Source of the DNA: Aristolochia californica
Lineage: Eukaryota > Streptophyta > Magnoliopsida > Piperales > Aristolochiaceae
Assembly: GCA_029961685.1 (NCBI GenBank)
Contig: JARWKL010000009.1
Span: 23,493,237-23,557,236, forward strand
DNA length: 64,000 nucleotides
Reading direction: 5' to 3'
Shown: piece after piece, positions 1-16,784 of the stretch
Layout of the letters: the number at the start of each line of letters is the position of its first letter
How positions within the stretch are numbered: position 1 is the stretch's first letter
Made by a program: the position numbers and the translations under genes
The notes under the pieces: generated by a model
What the model was told of the DNA's origin: nothing
The model's database searches: none
Seen by the model: the letters and a program-made list of their open reading frames with translations, nothing else

Positions 1-839
1 GTTTTACATATGTAGGATGCATGTATGTTGTCTTTGGCTAAGGCTTTATATGTAATGCTTCTTTAGGTTAATGGTACAATAATATTTATGTCAATAGAAT
101 TATATCTTTCATGTGGTTGATGATAAACACGACCACCATCGTGAGATTTATATTCAATGTCCATTGTATCAATTTGATGTTTTTCATTTGTATCAACCAT
201 ATTTTCATTTGTTTCTTCCTAAATATCTGAATTGGTGTTATATTGACATGTTCTTCTTCATTACCTTCACCATCTATGTCAAACTGGGAGTGAAGCCATT
301 AACAAAATTAATCATCATCAACCAAAAATGGCTTTTGAATCTCAACAATCCAAGGAGCCAATGGTCATCATAGGCTATATCCTAATGCTTATGCATTTCA
401 CATATTAGGCTTCATGTTAATAAAGATAAACAAGATCGTTTAAGTTATCCATCTCTAATACATTTCTCAATTTTGTATGGATGGTAGCAGATATACTCTA
501 GTTTCTTTTACATCCATCTCGGTATTTGTTGTATCTTTGGAGTGTCAATCCCAAAATGCATTAACTAATTTGCCATAAAAATATATATTGTAGATATTAC
601 TAAGAAAGTAATCATTAGTGATCATTTAATATAAAATTTGCACACTTAGATAATATTCATGTATTACTCCAATTGGAGCTTTAGTATCAAACAGTCTCAT
701 TTGTATATAGTATGGTTTAAGTTCGCGATTATACGAATTTGTATTGCTATGTCCAATGATGTTTGCATCACATCATCTTATATTATTGCTCTATATTTAA
801 CAATCATATATAATTATCAATTTTTCAACAAGATCTTAA
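1..839. other. AT-rich stretch without recognisable gene
   Basis: The short open frames here (113-373 and 659-943 on +) have low-complexity, Tyr/Phe/Ile-rich translations with no motif I recognise. It lies downstream, on the minus strand, of the hAT relic at 840-1800 and may be its further-decayed 3' part, but I could not find the hAT C-terminal dimerisation motif. Confidence 0.4.
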
Positions 840-1800
840 GGTTTAAAAAAACCAACCCACTTTATGCAAATTGTGGGAGATTTATTTTTCCAACCTTTAT
901 CTATTATATTCCAATACTTCTTGTACTTTTGAAGCAAGTTTAACTAAAGAACTAATTTACCATTATGAAAAGCATCATGTCTAATTCCAAATGATGGTAC
1001 ATTATCACCATCAACAAACCTAATTACTTTTATCAAATGTGACAATACCAAATCACCTTCTCCACTATTTTTGAAAATTCATCATCAAACATTATATGTT
1101 CAACTTCTTTATCATTCTTCTTTATGACCTTGTTTTCAAATCCATTATAGATAGATTCTCAATAATTTGATGCAAACACTAATTTTAAATCAAACCTACA
1201 CAAAAGAAACGAATATTGAGTTTCTTTAATATGTGTTACTTGAATATTAATTAAACTATTTACAAATTATAACGAACATATACCTTTGAGGTACAAGGTT
1301 CTCAAGTACGATAAAATGAGTTACAAATCTAGTAATGCTAAGATGAATTATTTATTTCCTTCCTATCTATTATGGTATCATATCTAGTAATCATCAATGA
1401 TTATAAATGAAGGTCATAATTTTGTTACACTTTGTAGTTGCCTCATGAGGACCTTTTAATTTACAAATATATTCAATTACTATATTAATATATATATGCA
1501 ATTCATGAACTCCAATATAGAGTATATCATTTCTCTTACAACATTTTGCCAACTAGTTTGTAATTTGATGCATTGTTCGTAACAATATGCACAATATTAT
1601 CTTCATCGACTTCTTTAACAACTTTAGCATCAATTGAAATAAATATTTTGCATTGTTCCCTTTTCGACTAGCATCAACTAATTTAATAAGTATTGTTCTT
1701 AAGGTATACTGATAAGGAAGTTGATTAAAGTTTTTTGGTTAGAACACTCCAACCATCACACATTACTGTGCATCCACATATCTGCCAATCATACCTAAAT
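840..1800 (-). pseudogene. Decayed hAT transposase (DUF659 type)
   Basis: Reading the minus strand from 1800 downward gives, in shifting frames, a run of segments in the order found in plant hAT transposases of the DUF659 class: a GCTVMCDGWS block (about 1745-1775), LVDAS and YLFQLML (about 1630-1690), DEDNIVHIVTNNASNYKLVG (about 1545-1610), NKIMTFIYNH (about 1415), ITRFVTHFIVLENL (about 1300-1345), RFVDGDNVPSFG (about 1000-1030), and YKKYWNIIDKGW (about 880-915). Several stops and frameshifts separate them, so it is non-functional. The block usually reading TDNAS, which carries a catalytic Asp, reads TNNAS here. I did not find an N-terminal zinc finger, TIRs or a target duplication. The family call rests on motif order and wording, not on a search. 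It belongs to a different hAT group from the younger element at 54905-60482. Confidence 0.75.
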
Positions 1801-3049
1801 GATATTGTTGGCTCTAGTGGCTTCTCAAGAGAGGGTAAATTGAGGTTTCAATTAAAAGTTAAGCACTTAATATGCAAAAATAAAATATCATAAATAATTA
1901 ATAAAAAAACACCATAATGAGACAATGATTTTGTTCTCGATGTTCCCCTAATCATAGTCATCATTCAAGAACTCTTATTCGAGAAAATTTCAATAATAAG
2001 CTCTATTAGGTAAAATTTACATCAATAAGAAATAAGCCAAATGTAATGCCCAATTACACAAGATAAATCTCTTGGAAGAGATTGTAAAACTAGATTCTGG
2101 CTCTAGTAAGATTTTCCTTCTAGATTGAGGTTCTAGAATCTCTCAAATGAGAAATTGAAATTACACAATTAAAAAGGAAAACTTATACCTTTTTATTGGA
2201 CAAACAACCGTCTCCAAAAGGAGCTTGTGAAACAATATGCACAATATTATCTTCCAATCCTTTGAACACTAAAGATGATTTAGAGGAGCTTGAGATAGCT
2301 AGAAATGCAAAGTGATTTGAGAGAGAATGAAGTGACTTTGAGATAAAACTGCTCTTTTTTCTCTTAATGAAGGTTTATATGAAATTTTCAATTATAAAAA
2401 CCTTTTGAATGCATTGAATTGCTAATAAATGCTCACTTAATGGTCTCCTACGAGTTGGGGGCCTATTTTTAACTTTCCTAGTCAAACTAGACATTTTTTT
2501 ATTGTTTCCAAAAAGTTGTAAAAAATTGTTGGTCGATCACTGGAAATGTTTGACCAATCATCGGCTATAAATAACGCCTATATTTTTAAGCTCCTCGTGC
2601 TTGTTGATCGATCAACGCATCAATTAACAATTTTTCAACATTTAAAAAAACTCATTGATTAATCAACCATTTCAATTGATTAATCATGCTTTATATGATC
2701 AACATGCATTAAAGTGTGATCGATCAGATTTTTTAGCCTCATCTAGGAACATTTTGTATGATCAATCATCCTAGACCTAATGAGTGATCATGTTTTATAA
2801 GCTCTGTTGTTATGCATTTTGGATGATCAATCAAACTCATGCAGGTTGATCAATCATGCTTTATGCCAGAGTACTAAATGAGTTCTAAGCATGACTAAAG
2901 CAAGATAAGGGTTTTAGCAAGTGTATATCAGTTTGATGCATCATTTAAACATGGTTTTAAAAAATTTCATGTCATAAAGTTCCAGTACTCTTATTTACTT
3001 TAGAATCAAAATTTGGTGACTATCTTCATACATGGCTAGGAGTGTGTTT
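1801..3049. other. Non-coding AT-rich spacer with clustered TGATCAATCA-like motifs
   Basis: I see no gene. From about 2520 to 2870 the sequence repeats short variants of TGATCAATCA, GATCGATCA and TTGATTAATCA at irregular spacing. A 24-base word at 1581-1604 recurs exactly at 2231-2254, suggesting a local duplication or a shared repeat. Confidence 0.5.
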
Positions 3050-4312
3050 AGACTTGGATGGAAGGTATCGAAATCTAGTTTTAGAAGAAGAAAATTTAAT
3101 GTCAATGTGATCTATATTTAATGAGATATTTGTATAGGTGTTAGCTAGGGTCAAAATACAAAACGAAGAAAGTCAAGAAGTCATCAAAGGTTCAAGAATT
3201 TTTTTTTTTTGTTAAATTAGGTATCAATTTAAAGCTCTTTGACTCTAGTTTCTTGAGAAATAAGCCATTTTCTATTTTGAGCATTATTGTTGGAGATGTC
3301 AATATAAAAAATTACAAAGAGCAGTTCTCTTGAAAATCTCTTTTTTCCCTATTTCCTCTCCTATTATCTCTCCATGTATTGACGTGAATAGAGTTTCTTT
3401 TTCTCCTAAAATTCAAGTGTTTAGCCAAATTTTTCTTCTAATTAGAGAGTTTTGTTCAAACCTAATCACTCCATGATGTTCTCATTCAAGGTATGCAATA
3501 TATTGTTTTGATGTTGTTTTCAAGTTTTATGTTTTTGTTACTTGGTTATTATCTTCCGCATAGTTAACTTGAAAAAATTGTGATTACCTCCAAAAGTTAT
3601 ACTTGGTCAAATTTATTTAGTTCTACCATTATAGTCTCCCCTAGTTTTTAATAAAAAATGAGAGGTCATTTTGGAAGTATGAGTATTGTATAGTTACGTT
3701 TTTCTGGTTAAAGTTGTTTTTCTCTAGTATTTCTTCAGTTCATCATCTTATGTTTGTTCATCAGTTCAGAGCAATGCCTAAACCCACTACCTTAAAAGTA
3801 TTGGAGTGTACCCAACTTCAAGTTTGAGTCAAGTCCTTTATTCTTTACCCAAAAGGTGATTTGTATTTGAACTACCCTTTAAAAATGAGTAGTCTCTTTG
3901 TTAAGCCCTAAAGTTGGACATTTTGTTAGCCTTTAAAATTGATCAAAGTTTAAAATTGATCAAAGTGTGTTTCACACCAGAACTATTTTGACTAGTATAT
4001 GGAGCTTTATTATACGACTAGGAGTGATTATTTTCTGCCATAATGTGTATTGTCCAAGCTAGATGTCCTTTTAATCCTCAACTTGAGGGGGAGAAGTAAA
4101 AGAAAGAGGTATTTTGTTCCACATATTGTGGTAATTATTATGTGACTAAAATATTCAAGAAATAAGGAACACAAAAGATGAGTTTTTTTTTTCCAAAAAG
4201 AGGAAGTTTTTGCATCTATGAAGATTTTTTTTAACGAAAAGAAAATTGAAGACCAAAAATCTTTTTCTACAAGATGAAATTATAAACTCCAATTTGGGGG
4301 GGGGGGGGGGGT
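3050..4312 (+). repeat. Internal 3' part of a non-coding LTR element, copy 1
   Basis: This segment is a diverged direct repeat of about 5450-6676. Shared stretches include the block around 3140-3199 versus 5535-5595, the TTGAGGGGGAGAAGTA purine tract near 4082, and the purine-rich block next to the 16-base G run (4296-4311). That run sits where a polypurine tract precedes the LTR at 4313. No gag or pol reading frame is present, so this fits a LARD-like non-autonomous element. The left end is indistinct and the upstream LTR is missing or unrecognisable. Confidence 0.65.
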
Positions 4313-4862
4313 TGTTTTGGAGTAGGTATGAATGAGTCTTACATGACTCCCACAGTAAGAAATCTCACAGAGCTAGAATTAATATGGTGGAGTCTAAAAA
4401 GAATCTCATAGAAGGAGGTTTCAAAGTAGAGTCTCAATTAAAAATGTTTTAGTTATATTAGAAATTCTTCCCCTTCTTTTATCTTAAACAGTGGCAAAAA
4501 GGGCAATCTTTTGATTGTCAAGTTAGAGAGAAACTGGCTTTTCCAGTTAATCTGATCAATCAATCATTGTAATTGTTTCTTAGTTTTCTGGGCAAATGCT
4601 CTTATGATCGTGCGAACTTTTTTCTGGTCAATCTTTATCCAAATATGGTGGGCAAGAAAATCCAATTATTCATCTTATATTTATGTTCGGTTGCTCAATT
4701 GTTTAAGGACTTATCTTTTAATGTTTAACTTTGGGTGTAAATGGGATAACAATTGTTTAATTATAATTGGATTGTACTTGTTTTCTCTATTATAAATGGA
4801 GGCTCGTTGTACTCTAATTACAACAAATTAGTAAAGTATTTCTCTTTTTCATAAATTCAACA
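4313..4862 (+). repeat. LTR of the non-coding element family, shared between two copies
   Basis: It begins TGTTTTGGAG right after a polypurine-like G run and ends TTCAACA. It is followed at 4863-4874 by TAGTATCAAAGC, a mutated form of the initiator-Met tRNA primer site TGGTATCAGAGC. A TATA-like TATAAATGGAGG lies near 4791. Compared with the LTRs at 6677 and 37817 it carries roughly 200 extra bases (about 4455-4650). Because internal sequence lies on both sides, this single LTR serves as the 3' LTR of one copy and the 5' LTR of the next. Confidence 0.65.
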
Positions 4863-6905
4863 TAGTATCAAAGCGGGTTCTATGAGTTAACTCGCTCAAC
4901 CCACAAAGATAATGTGATCCTTTTATAATCTATAGTCTCTAGTACTTTAGGTTCGTATTCTATATTTTTTCTTTCTGTATTTTTCCAGTACCCATTGTAT
5001 TATTGGTTTTCACACCTCCATACTGAACTTTAAATATTTCAAACTATATATTGAAGAAAATATCTTTGAGTCTACTTTCCAACTAAAAAATAATGTTGTC
5101 AATTGATATTTTCTACCAAGAGAAATCGATATTTGAAGCAGCAAAGGTTAGACAACAATAGAAGTTCGAGCAGTAGTAGAAAACTTCAACTCTTGAGCCG
5201 TTCTATACCACCAAGAATGAGACTTTATATGGAGAATTATATAGCAAAATAAATACAAGTATATTTTGTTACTTATCCAACCAGTTCTTAATCTGAGTTT
5301 TCTGGATGGAGATATCTATCTTGGAATAGTCAACGGTCATGTTGGCCAAAGAAGAAATAGTACTTAGTTTGACTATATTAAAGAGTCCAAAATTTATCAA
5401 ATTATTTCTTTCAAAAGAATTATATTTTATGAAGAAAATTTATACTTAAATAGAAGGTATCGAATTCTAATTTCTGAAGGAGAAAATTTAATATCAAAGT
5501 GATCTATATTTAAGGATATATTCATATTGGTGTTAGCAATGGTCAAAATACAAAACGAAGAAAGTCAAGAGGTCATCAAAGGTTCAAGAACAAAGTTTTT
5601 TATGTCAAATTAGGTATCAATTTAAAACTCTTTGTCTCTAATTTCTTGAGAAATAAGCCACTTTTTACTTTGAGCATTATTGTTGGAGATATTGATATCA
5701 AAGTTCAATTTTGTTAAAAATATTTTTTCCTTATTTTCTCTCCTATTATCTCTCCATGCATTAACGTGAATAGAGTTTCTTTTTGTCCTAAAATCTGAGT
5801 TTTTAGCCAAATTTCTATTTTAATTAGAGAGTTTTGTTTAGACTTAATTACTCCATGATGTGCTTATTCAAGGTATGCAATATCTTGTTATGATGTTGTT
5901 TTCAAGTTTTGTGTTTTTGTTACTTGGTTGTGTATCATCCGCATAGTTAATTCGAAAAAATTGTGATCACCCCAAAAAGTTATACTTGGTCAAATTTATT
6001 AAGTTCTACTACCATTATAGTCTCCCCTAATTTTCCAAAAAAAGAAAAGAGGTCACTTTGGAAGTGTGAGTGTTGCATAGTCGCATTCTTCTAGTTAAAG
6101 TTGTTTTTCTTTAGCATTTCTCTAGTTTATTTTCTTATGTTTTCATCAATTCAAAGCAATACCCACTACCTAAAAAGTATAGGAGTGTGCCCAACATCCA
6201 GTTTGAGTCAAATATTTAATTCTTTACCCAAAAGGTGATTTGTATTTGAGCTATCCTTTAAAAGTGAGTAGTCTATTTGTTAAACCCTAAAGTTAGACAA
6301 TGTTTCCACCTTTAAAATTGAACAGAGTGTGTTTTAGACTATAATTATTTTAACAGGAGCATGGAGCTTTGTCATACGGCTAAGAGTGATTATTTTCTAC
6401 CAAAATGTGTTTTGTTTGAGCTAGATGTCCTTTTTATCCCAGTTTGAAGGGGAAAAGTAGAAGAATAAATACAAGAAAGAAGTATTTTGTTCCACATATT
6501 GTGGTAATTATTATGTGACTAAAATATTCCAGAAATAAGGAACACAAAAGATGAGGTTTTTACATAAAAAAAAAGTTTTTGCATCTTTGAATAAATTTTT
6601 TCAATAAAAGAAAATTGAAGACCAATTTTTTTTTTTTCATTGCAAGCTGAAATTATGAACTCCAATTTGAGGTGGGGGTTCTAAAGTAGGTATAAAAGAG
6701 ACTTATATGACTCTCACAGTAAAAAGTCGTACAGAGCTAGAATTAATATAGTGGAGTCTAAAAAGAGTCTCATAGAAGGAGGTCTCACAGAAAAGTCTCA
6801 ATTAAAGGAGGTTAATTATGTTATTCTTATATTTATATTCAATTATTCAATTAGATGTAACTGAGTTAATTATAATTGGTTTGTACTCGTTTCTTCTATT
6901 ATAAT
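4863..6905 (+). mobile_element. Non-coding LTR element, copy 2, with truncated 3' LTR
   Basis: Starting from the primer-binding relic, the internal region runs to a polypurine tract near 6665-6676 (TTTGAGGTGGGGG). A partial LTR follows from about 6677 and loses similarity near 6905, just after the promoter-like part. The only open frame (5622-5810, -) is not convincing. Internal blocks match the elements at 37817-42968 and 39119-41839 (for example 5130-5260 and 5330-5420). LTR plus internal region is about 2.6 kb, much shorter than a coding copia or gypsy element. Confidence 0.6.
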
Positions 6906-7660
6906 AAGTTTGAAGATGAAGTTCATGTAGATGAATGAAAAGAATTTGAAAGAGGAGATAAAAATGAACTTCAAATTTTAAATTTGTTGACTAACCACCC
7001 CCCTAAAGTATTTTTCTTCTTGGATCTAACCTAAGTTTATAACAATTTACCTATACTTTAATATATAGCTATTAACTCTTTTGGAGCTATTGGAATCTTT
7101 CAACCGAGAGCCCATCCTCGCAGGAGCAGCTGTTGTCCACGAGAGAGGGCTTGACGAGCCATTCCAACTAATCAAAGAAATTTGTGCCTCACATGCCAGC
7201 GTAGCACAGAAAGGGAACAGCAGGTTTCAAATCACCCACTTGGACGGACTACACAAAGTTCAGCCACAATTTTTATATCTTAGAATGGTGGAAACTGAAA
7301 GTACAAAATGGGATCTTTGAGCAATCTTGGCCATTTAACCGTCAGGGTTTATTTTCCATGGACCGGCTGCTTAACCGTTTCAGGTGGTGCACCTACTATG
7401 AAATTTACCTCTCTATCCCAATCTGGGAGATTCGCTCTCAATAATCTGAAAATGCCAACCTCATCATCTCTAATTCCGCAGCTGCTTTTGCCGGTGGGAC
7501 GACCGACCACACAAGGAATATTTACGCTTCCAATACAGCCCCTGTATTCTTTAAAAATTTACTTAAATAGTATAGCAAGACATTTTGTATCGTTGAAGCG
7601 CCTTATTGAAGTTATATTCCATGTATATTAAAAAACCACTTGGAGGGGTGTTTGTATAAA
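6906..7660. other. Spacer; 7081-7631 is an unexplained open, higher-GC stretch
   Basis: After the LTR remnant, base composition rises between about 7081 and 7520. Two overlapping plus-strand frames (7081-7320 and 7308-7631) have a non-repetitive, protein-like composition (for instance ITHLDGLHKVQPQFLYLRM near 7230-7290). I do not recognise a family, and no clear start or splice sites frame them. It may be a captured gene fragment, a pseudogene or the far upstream region of the tubulin gene. Confidence 0.3.
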
Positions 7661-8593
7661 AAAGAGAAGAGGGGAACCACCTTCCGATTATTATAAAAAC
7701 CGACCTAAAAAGGTGACAAATCCAATTCGACCTAGTTCTAAGCGGATTTAGCTGCGATTTGATTTTATTTTGGCATCATAATAAGTGATTAAAGATAATA
7801 GAAAAAAAGGAGAGAGCTATTCTTCCTGGATCATCATTTAAAGAGTTTGAAACTAAAGGAAAAGAAATTTTGGTTCCATTAAACCTAGTTCAATTGGTTA
7901 ATTTGGTTGAGATATTATAGTAAAATAATTTAATAATTTTATTTTTCTTTAAATCAAGTAATTGTGAGTTGATAATAGCCCTAGTAGAGTATGGGTCTTT
8001 AGAATCGTACAGCATATTTCTTAGGTGGAAGGGTGCAGTGGCATTCTTGCTATTGTTAAACAAACAACGGATTATTTTTCTGTGACGAGCCACGTGACAG
8101 GCTAACAGCTAAGCATCTCGTCTGGACACATCAGGCCATGGTCTGAATTATGAATGCTTGTATTATGTTTACGTTATTACCCCTGTTTGTTTGCTAAAAT
8201 CCCAGATCCATGAGGTTATTTTCGTCATTCAAAACCTCGATGACGGTAGGGGCCTGCTCTCTGCTTCCGAATGAAAGAAACTGCTAGCCTGCCGTCTCCA
8301 TTGTGGGTCCCGCACCCATAAAGTGGTTCTGTGGACCCCACTTCGGACTCGAAATACAGTTTGGATCCAATTAAATCTATAGGTCGTCGGTGGTTGCCAG
8401 CCACGGCCTTCGCCTTCCGGTTTAAAATGCAAAATGCAAAGATTCAGGGGAAATAGTAACTGTTTGTGTCGTTTTAATTTCCTTCCACGAAAAAGATAGA
8501 GAGCGAGGGAGAGAGCTCCAGGGAGATAATAAACGGGAGAAACTTCGGTGTCAGGCGTTGAATCCCGATCTACTGTTTGAGAGACGAAGAAAA
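7661..8593 (+). promoter_or_regulatory. Upstream region and 5' UTR of the alpha-tubulin gene
   Basis: The roughly 900 bases before the tubulin start contain no supported gene; the minus-strand frames at 7890-8093 and 8229-8432 show no domain. Two sites match TCP-factor consensus words: GTGGGTCC at 8303-8310 and GTGGACCC at 8331-8338. No convincing TATA box stands out. The purine-rich stretch at about 8490-8590 (AGAGAGCGAGGGAGAGAG) looks like a typical plant 5' UTR. The start context is GAAAAATGAG. The TCP matches are short and could be chance. Confidence 0.4.
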
Positions 8594-14283
<5,690 letters not shown>

Positions 14284-14573
14284 GAATGAAATCTAAAGTT
14301 TATAGGGAGTAGGGGTGCCTGTTGTTGGACTCTGTAGGATCACCTTGGATTATTCCCTTTTTCCTGTTGTATCTTCCTGCTTTTGAGTGTTGTGTACGTT
14401 ATTCTTTTGCCGTTCAAGTATCTTTGATAAGGAATATTGCTTCGTTTTGGTTTTAGACGTCCGTACGACGCAAATGAGTCTCTTTGTTTTGGTTTTAGAG
14501 TACGCGCGACGCAAGATGCCGAGAAGCTCTGCATTTGGAGTACATGCCTAGCAAGTATGATTCTGAATAAAAT
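14284..14573 (+). other. Tubulin 3' UTR with candidate poly(A) signal and short tandem repeat
   Basis: AATAAA at 14566-14571 is the best polyadenylation signal candidate. Before it, an imperfect tandem repeat of about 43 bp (around 14436-14518) repeats TTTTGGTTTTAGA followed by a CGACGCAA word. The cleavage site cannot be placed from sequence. Confidence 0.5.
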
Positions 14574-15150
14574 TCATGGTGGAGAGCATGGATCTCGTAC
14601 CTGCTTCAAAGCGCCTGATTCAGCACAACAATGCAGTACAGTCATTAAAGTCACTCGATTTGGTTGAACCCCTTCAAGCAACACTGAGCGAAACCCTACC
14701 ATCCATAAACACAAAATCTCCATTCATAACACATCCTGCGATCATCGCATTCCTCCATTCAATCTTTTCAAAAACTCCCAAATCATAACACCTTGAATAC
14801 ATATCAACAAAAGCAGTAGAAATAAACACACACAGCCCAGCTCGATAACACGAGCATTAGCGACACAAACCGACACAACATTAGCGATCAGCTCCGAGTT
14901 TGGCTCAAAACCAAGATTACATAGATCTCTTCAAGGGTATGTAGAGATTCCTGAAAAAAAAAAAACCATTTCGAATATAGCAAGTTATCATTGAATTCCA
15001 GGTGAAAGAGTCTGTTTGCGACATAGTGTTGAACATCAGGTATGAGGAATCGACCCATGAGTGTTTGGCATACATGGAAACAAGAGAATCGGCGGTGACC
15101 GATGCTTTCGCCAGCAGAGTTGAGACGGGAGCTGCCATGGTAGCCGGGAA
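14570..15150 (-). pseudogene. Pentatricopeptide-repeat (PPR) protein fragment
   Basis: Reading the minus strand downward gives PPR-like segments across several frames: ADSLVSMYAKHSWVDSS and TDSFTWNSMITCYIRNG (about 15105 down to 14970), then PNSELIANVVSVCVANARVI (about 14900-14840), FVDMYSRCYDLGVFEKI and EWRNAMIAGCVMNGDF (about 14800-14720), then QPNRVTLMTVLHCCAESGAL (about 14670-14610). These match the repeated helix-turn-helix units of plant organellar RNA-binding PPR proteins. Frameshifts and stops break it, and no organelle-targeting start is recognisable. It faces the tubulin gene tail to tail. It is either a decayed paralogue or a captured fragment. Confidence 0.75.
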
Positions 15151-15473
15151 AGGAAAAGTAAAAAAGGTAAAAAACATAAATTCCAGCCTTCAGGCCGGTT
15201 ACTGTTCCTATTACGAGTCCGCAGCGTAGGGATGGTAAATTCTGAATTTTAACTAAAGAAGATATACAGCAAAAAACTCTACTCCTATATGGGTTCGGAT
15301 ATATGAATTCAACTTCATGTTCCAACGAGATGGAGTTCCACCTATTTTATGTTTTCTATTTTACTCGAATTGAAGGATCATTTTTACGTATCACCTAAAA
15401 ACATACCTAATGCACCTGTTTTTTTAAGATTGGAAAAATGTGAAGATCGTGTGTTTATGTTTGAAGTTCTTTT
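15151..15473. other. Short spacer, nothing recognised
   Basis: Between the PPR relic and the copia LTR I see no gene or repeat signature. Confidence 0.4.
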
Positions 15474-15868
15474 TGTTAGCCTATCATGAATTTCTAACTA
15501 ACAATATGAAATTCATTGACTAAGAATTAAACAAAAGTCCAAAATCTTACCTCTATCTATTCGATCAAATTCCGTAAACTTCACCGGAGTTCTCTGCGTC
15601 TAGTTCTTCTGCTCTCTGATCACTCTCTGTGATGGAGTAAACTGAAGGTTTATACGAGTGAACAAGATTAGGGACCAAACCTCTATTTATAAGCCAAACT
15701 CCCATCAAGCTTATTGGCATCTTTAACTGTTGATAGGAGGACGTGGATCTTAAATCTCCATGGACGTGGGAACGTTATCATCCGAAACGGCACCACATTC
15801 TCCATGAAAGACGTTAACCCATTGCTTCCGTAACTGAAAGGAAGTTGGACCAACCTCTGTAGTTAACA
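15474..15868 (-). repeat. 3' LTR of a minus-strand copia element
   Basis: On the plus strand the segment starts TGTTAGCC and ends GTAGTTAACA, so it is bounded TG...CA. Read on the minus strand it follows a purine tract, GGACCAAGTGGGAGAATG, the usual copia polypurine arrangement. It contains a promoter-like TATAAATAGAGG (complement near 15682-15695). The matching coding part lies at 21772-22640, beyond the inserted Harbinger element. Confidence 0.7.
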
Positions 15869-16119
15869 TTCTCCCACTTGGTCCACACTTCTAGTGTAAT
15901 CTAAATCCCATCGATAATCTGAATTTAAGTCATAAATACATGAATCATGGCGATAGGTCCTCTGATAAAGAGTATTACCTTCCATGTATTACAATGTATT
16001 TATTTCTTATAGTTTATGAATAAACCCTATGTTTATTCTTGGTCCAACACAGATGATTTTCTCAAAATTAAAGTGTACATAAATATGAGAAAAACATCAC
16101 AATAATTAAGAATTTCACT
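15869..16119 (-). mobile_element. Copia 3' untranslated region, part cut off by Harbinger insertion
   Basis: On the minus strand this leads into the polypurine tract of the LTR at 15474-15868. It stops abruptly at the G run marking the Harbinger end. The same element resumes at 21772 with its RNase H end, so 16119 and 21772 were probably adjacent before insertion. Confidence 0.65.
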
Positions 16120-16784
16120 GGGGGGGGGGGGGGGGGGGGGGGGGGGGGTGGGGTTAGTTCGCAATGAAGTGGAATGAATTCACCCCGCATTACCTAGTTC
16201 ATTAGATAAATGGGTTAGTGTAGAATGAATTACTTGTCATTTCGCTTTCTCTACTCCCTCTCCCTCAGCCTTCGTCTCTTGGCGATTTTTTTCACCCCAT
16301 CTTCTTCCTCTCGTCTTTGCTCTCTCTGCTTTCTCTCGTTTTCGCTCTCAGGTTTCTCTCATCATCGCTCGATTTTTTTTTGCCTCATCTTCTTCTTCTC
16401 TGCTACGCATCTCCTCTCCGTGTCTCTCTCGACCTCACTCTTCCTTCACCCTCTCTCTTTTCCCTCTCGACCTCCATCTCCCTTCTCGCTCTCGCTCTTC
16501 TCTTTCCTCCCTCCCCCTGACTACTCCCCCTCACCCCCCTCCCCAACCCCCCCCCCACCCCCCTGCCGATTTCCTTCGATTTAACCTATTCCGGTTTCGA
16601 TTTTCGATATTTAGGCACGATTTCTTTGATTGGGCTTAGATTTTCCCATTCGGCGATGGTTTTCCCCAAATTTGAGAAGGTAAGCTGAAACCCTAATTTT
16701 TTTCAATTAATTTAATGTTGTATTTGATTTAATTTTAATTTTTGTGCGTAATTTATCTTGATTGTCGCCTAATTGTGGGATTTA

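Noticed and set aside
8229..8432. Minus-strand open frame in the tubulin promoter region
   Set aside because: Short, no domain, lies in the likely promoter of an oppositely oriented gene.
16225..16584. Open frame in the CT-rich start of the Harbinger element
   Set aside because: Its Ser/Leu/Phe/Pro-rich translation follows from a CT-rich tract; it looks like 5' UTR rather than a protein.
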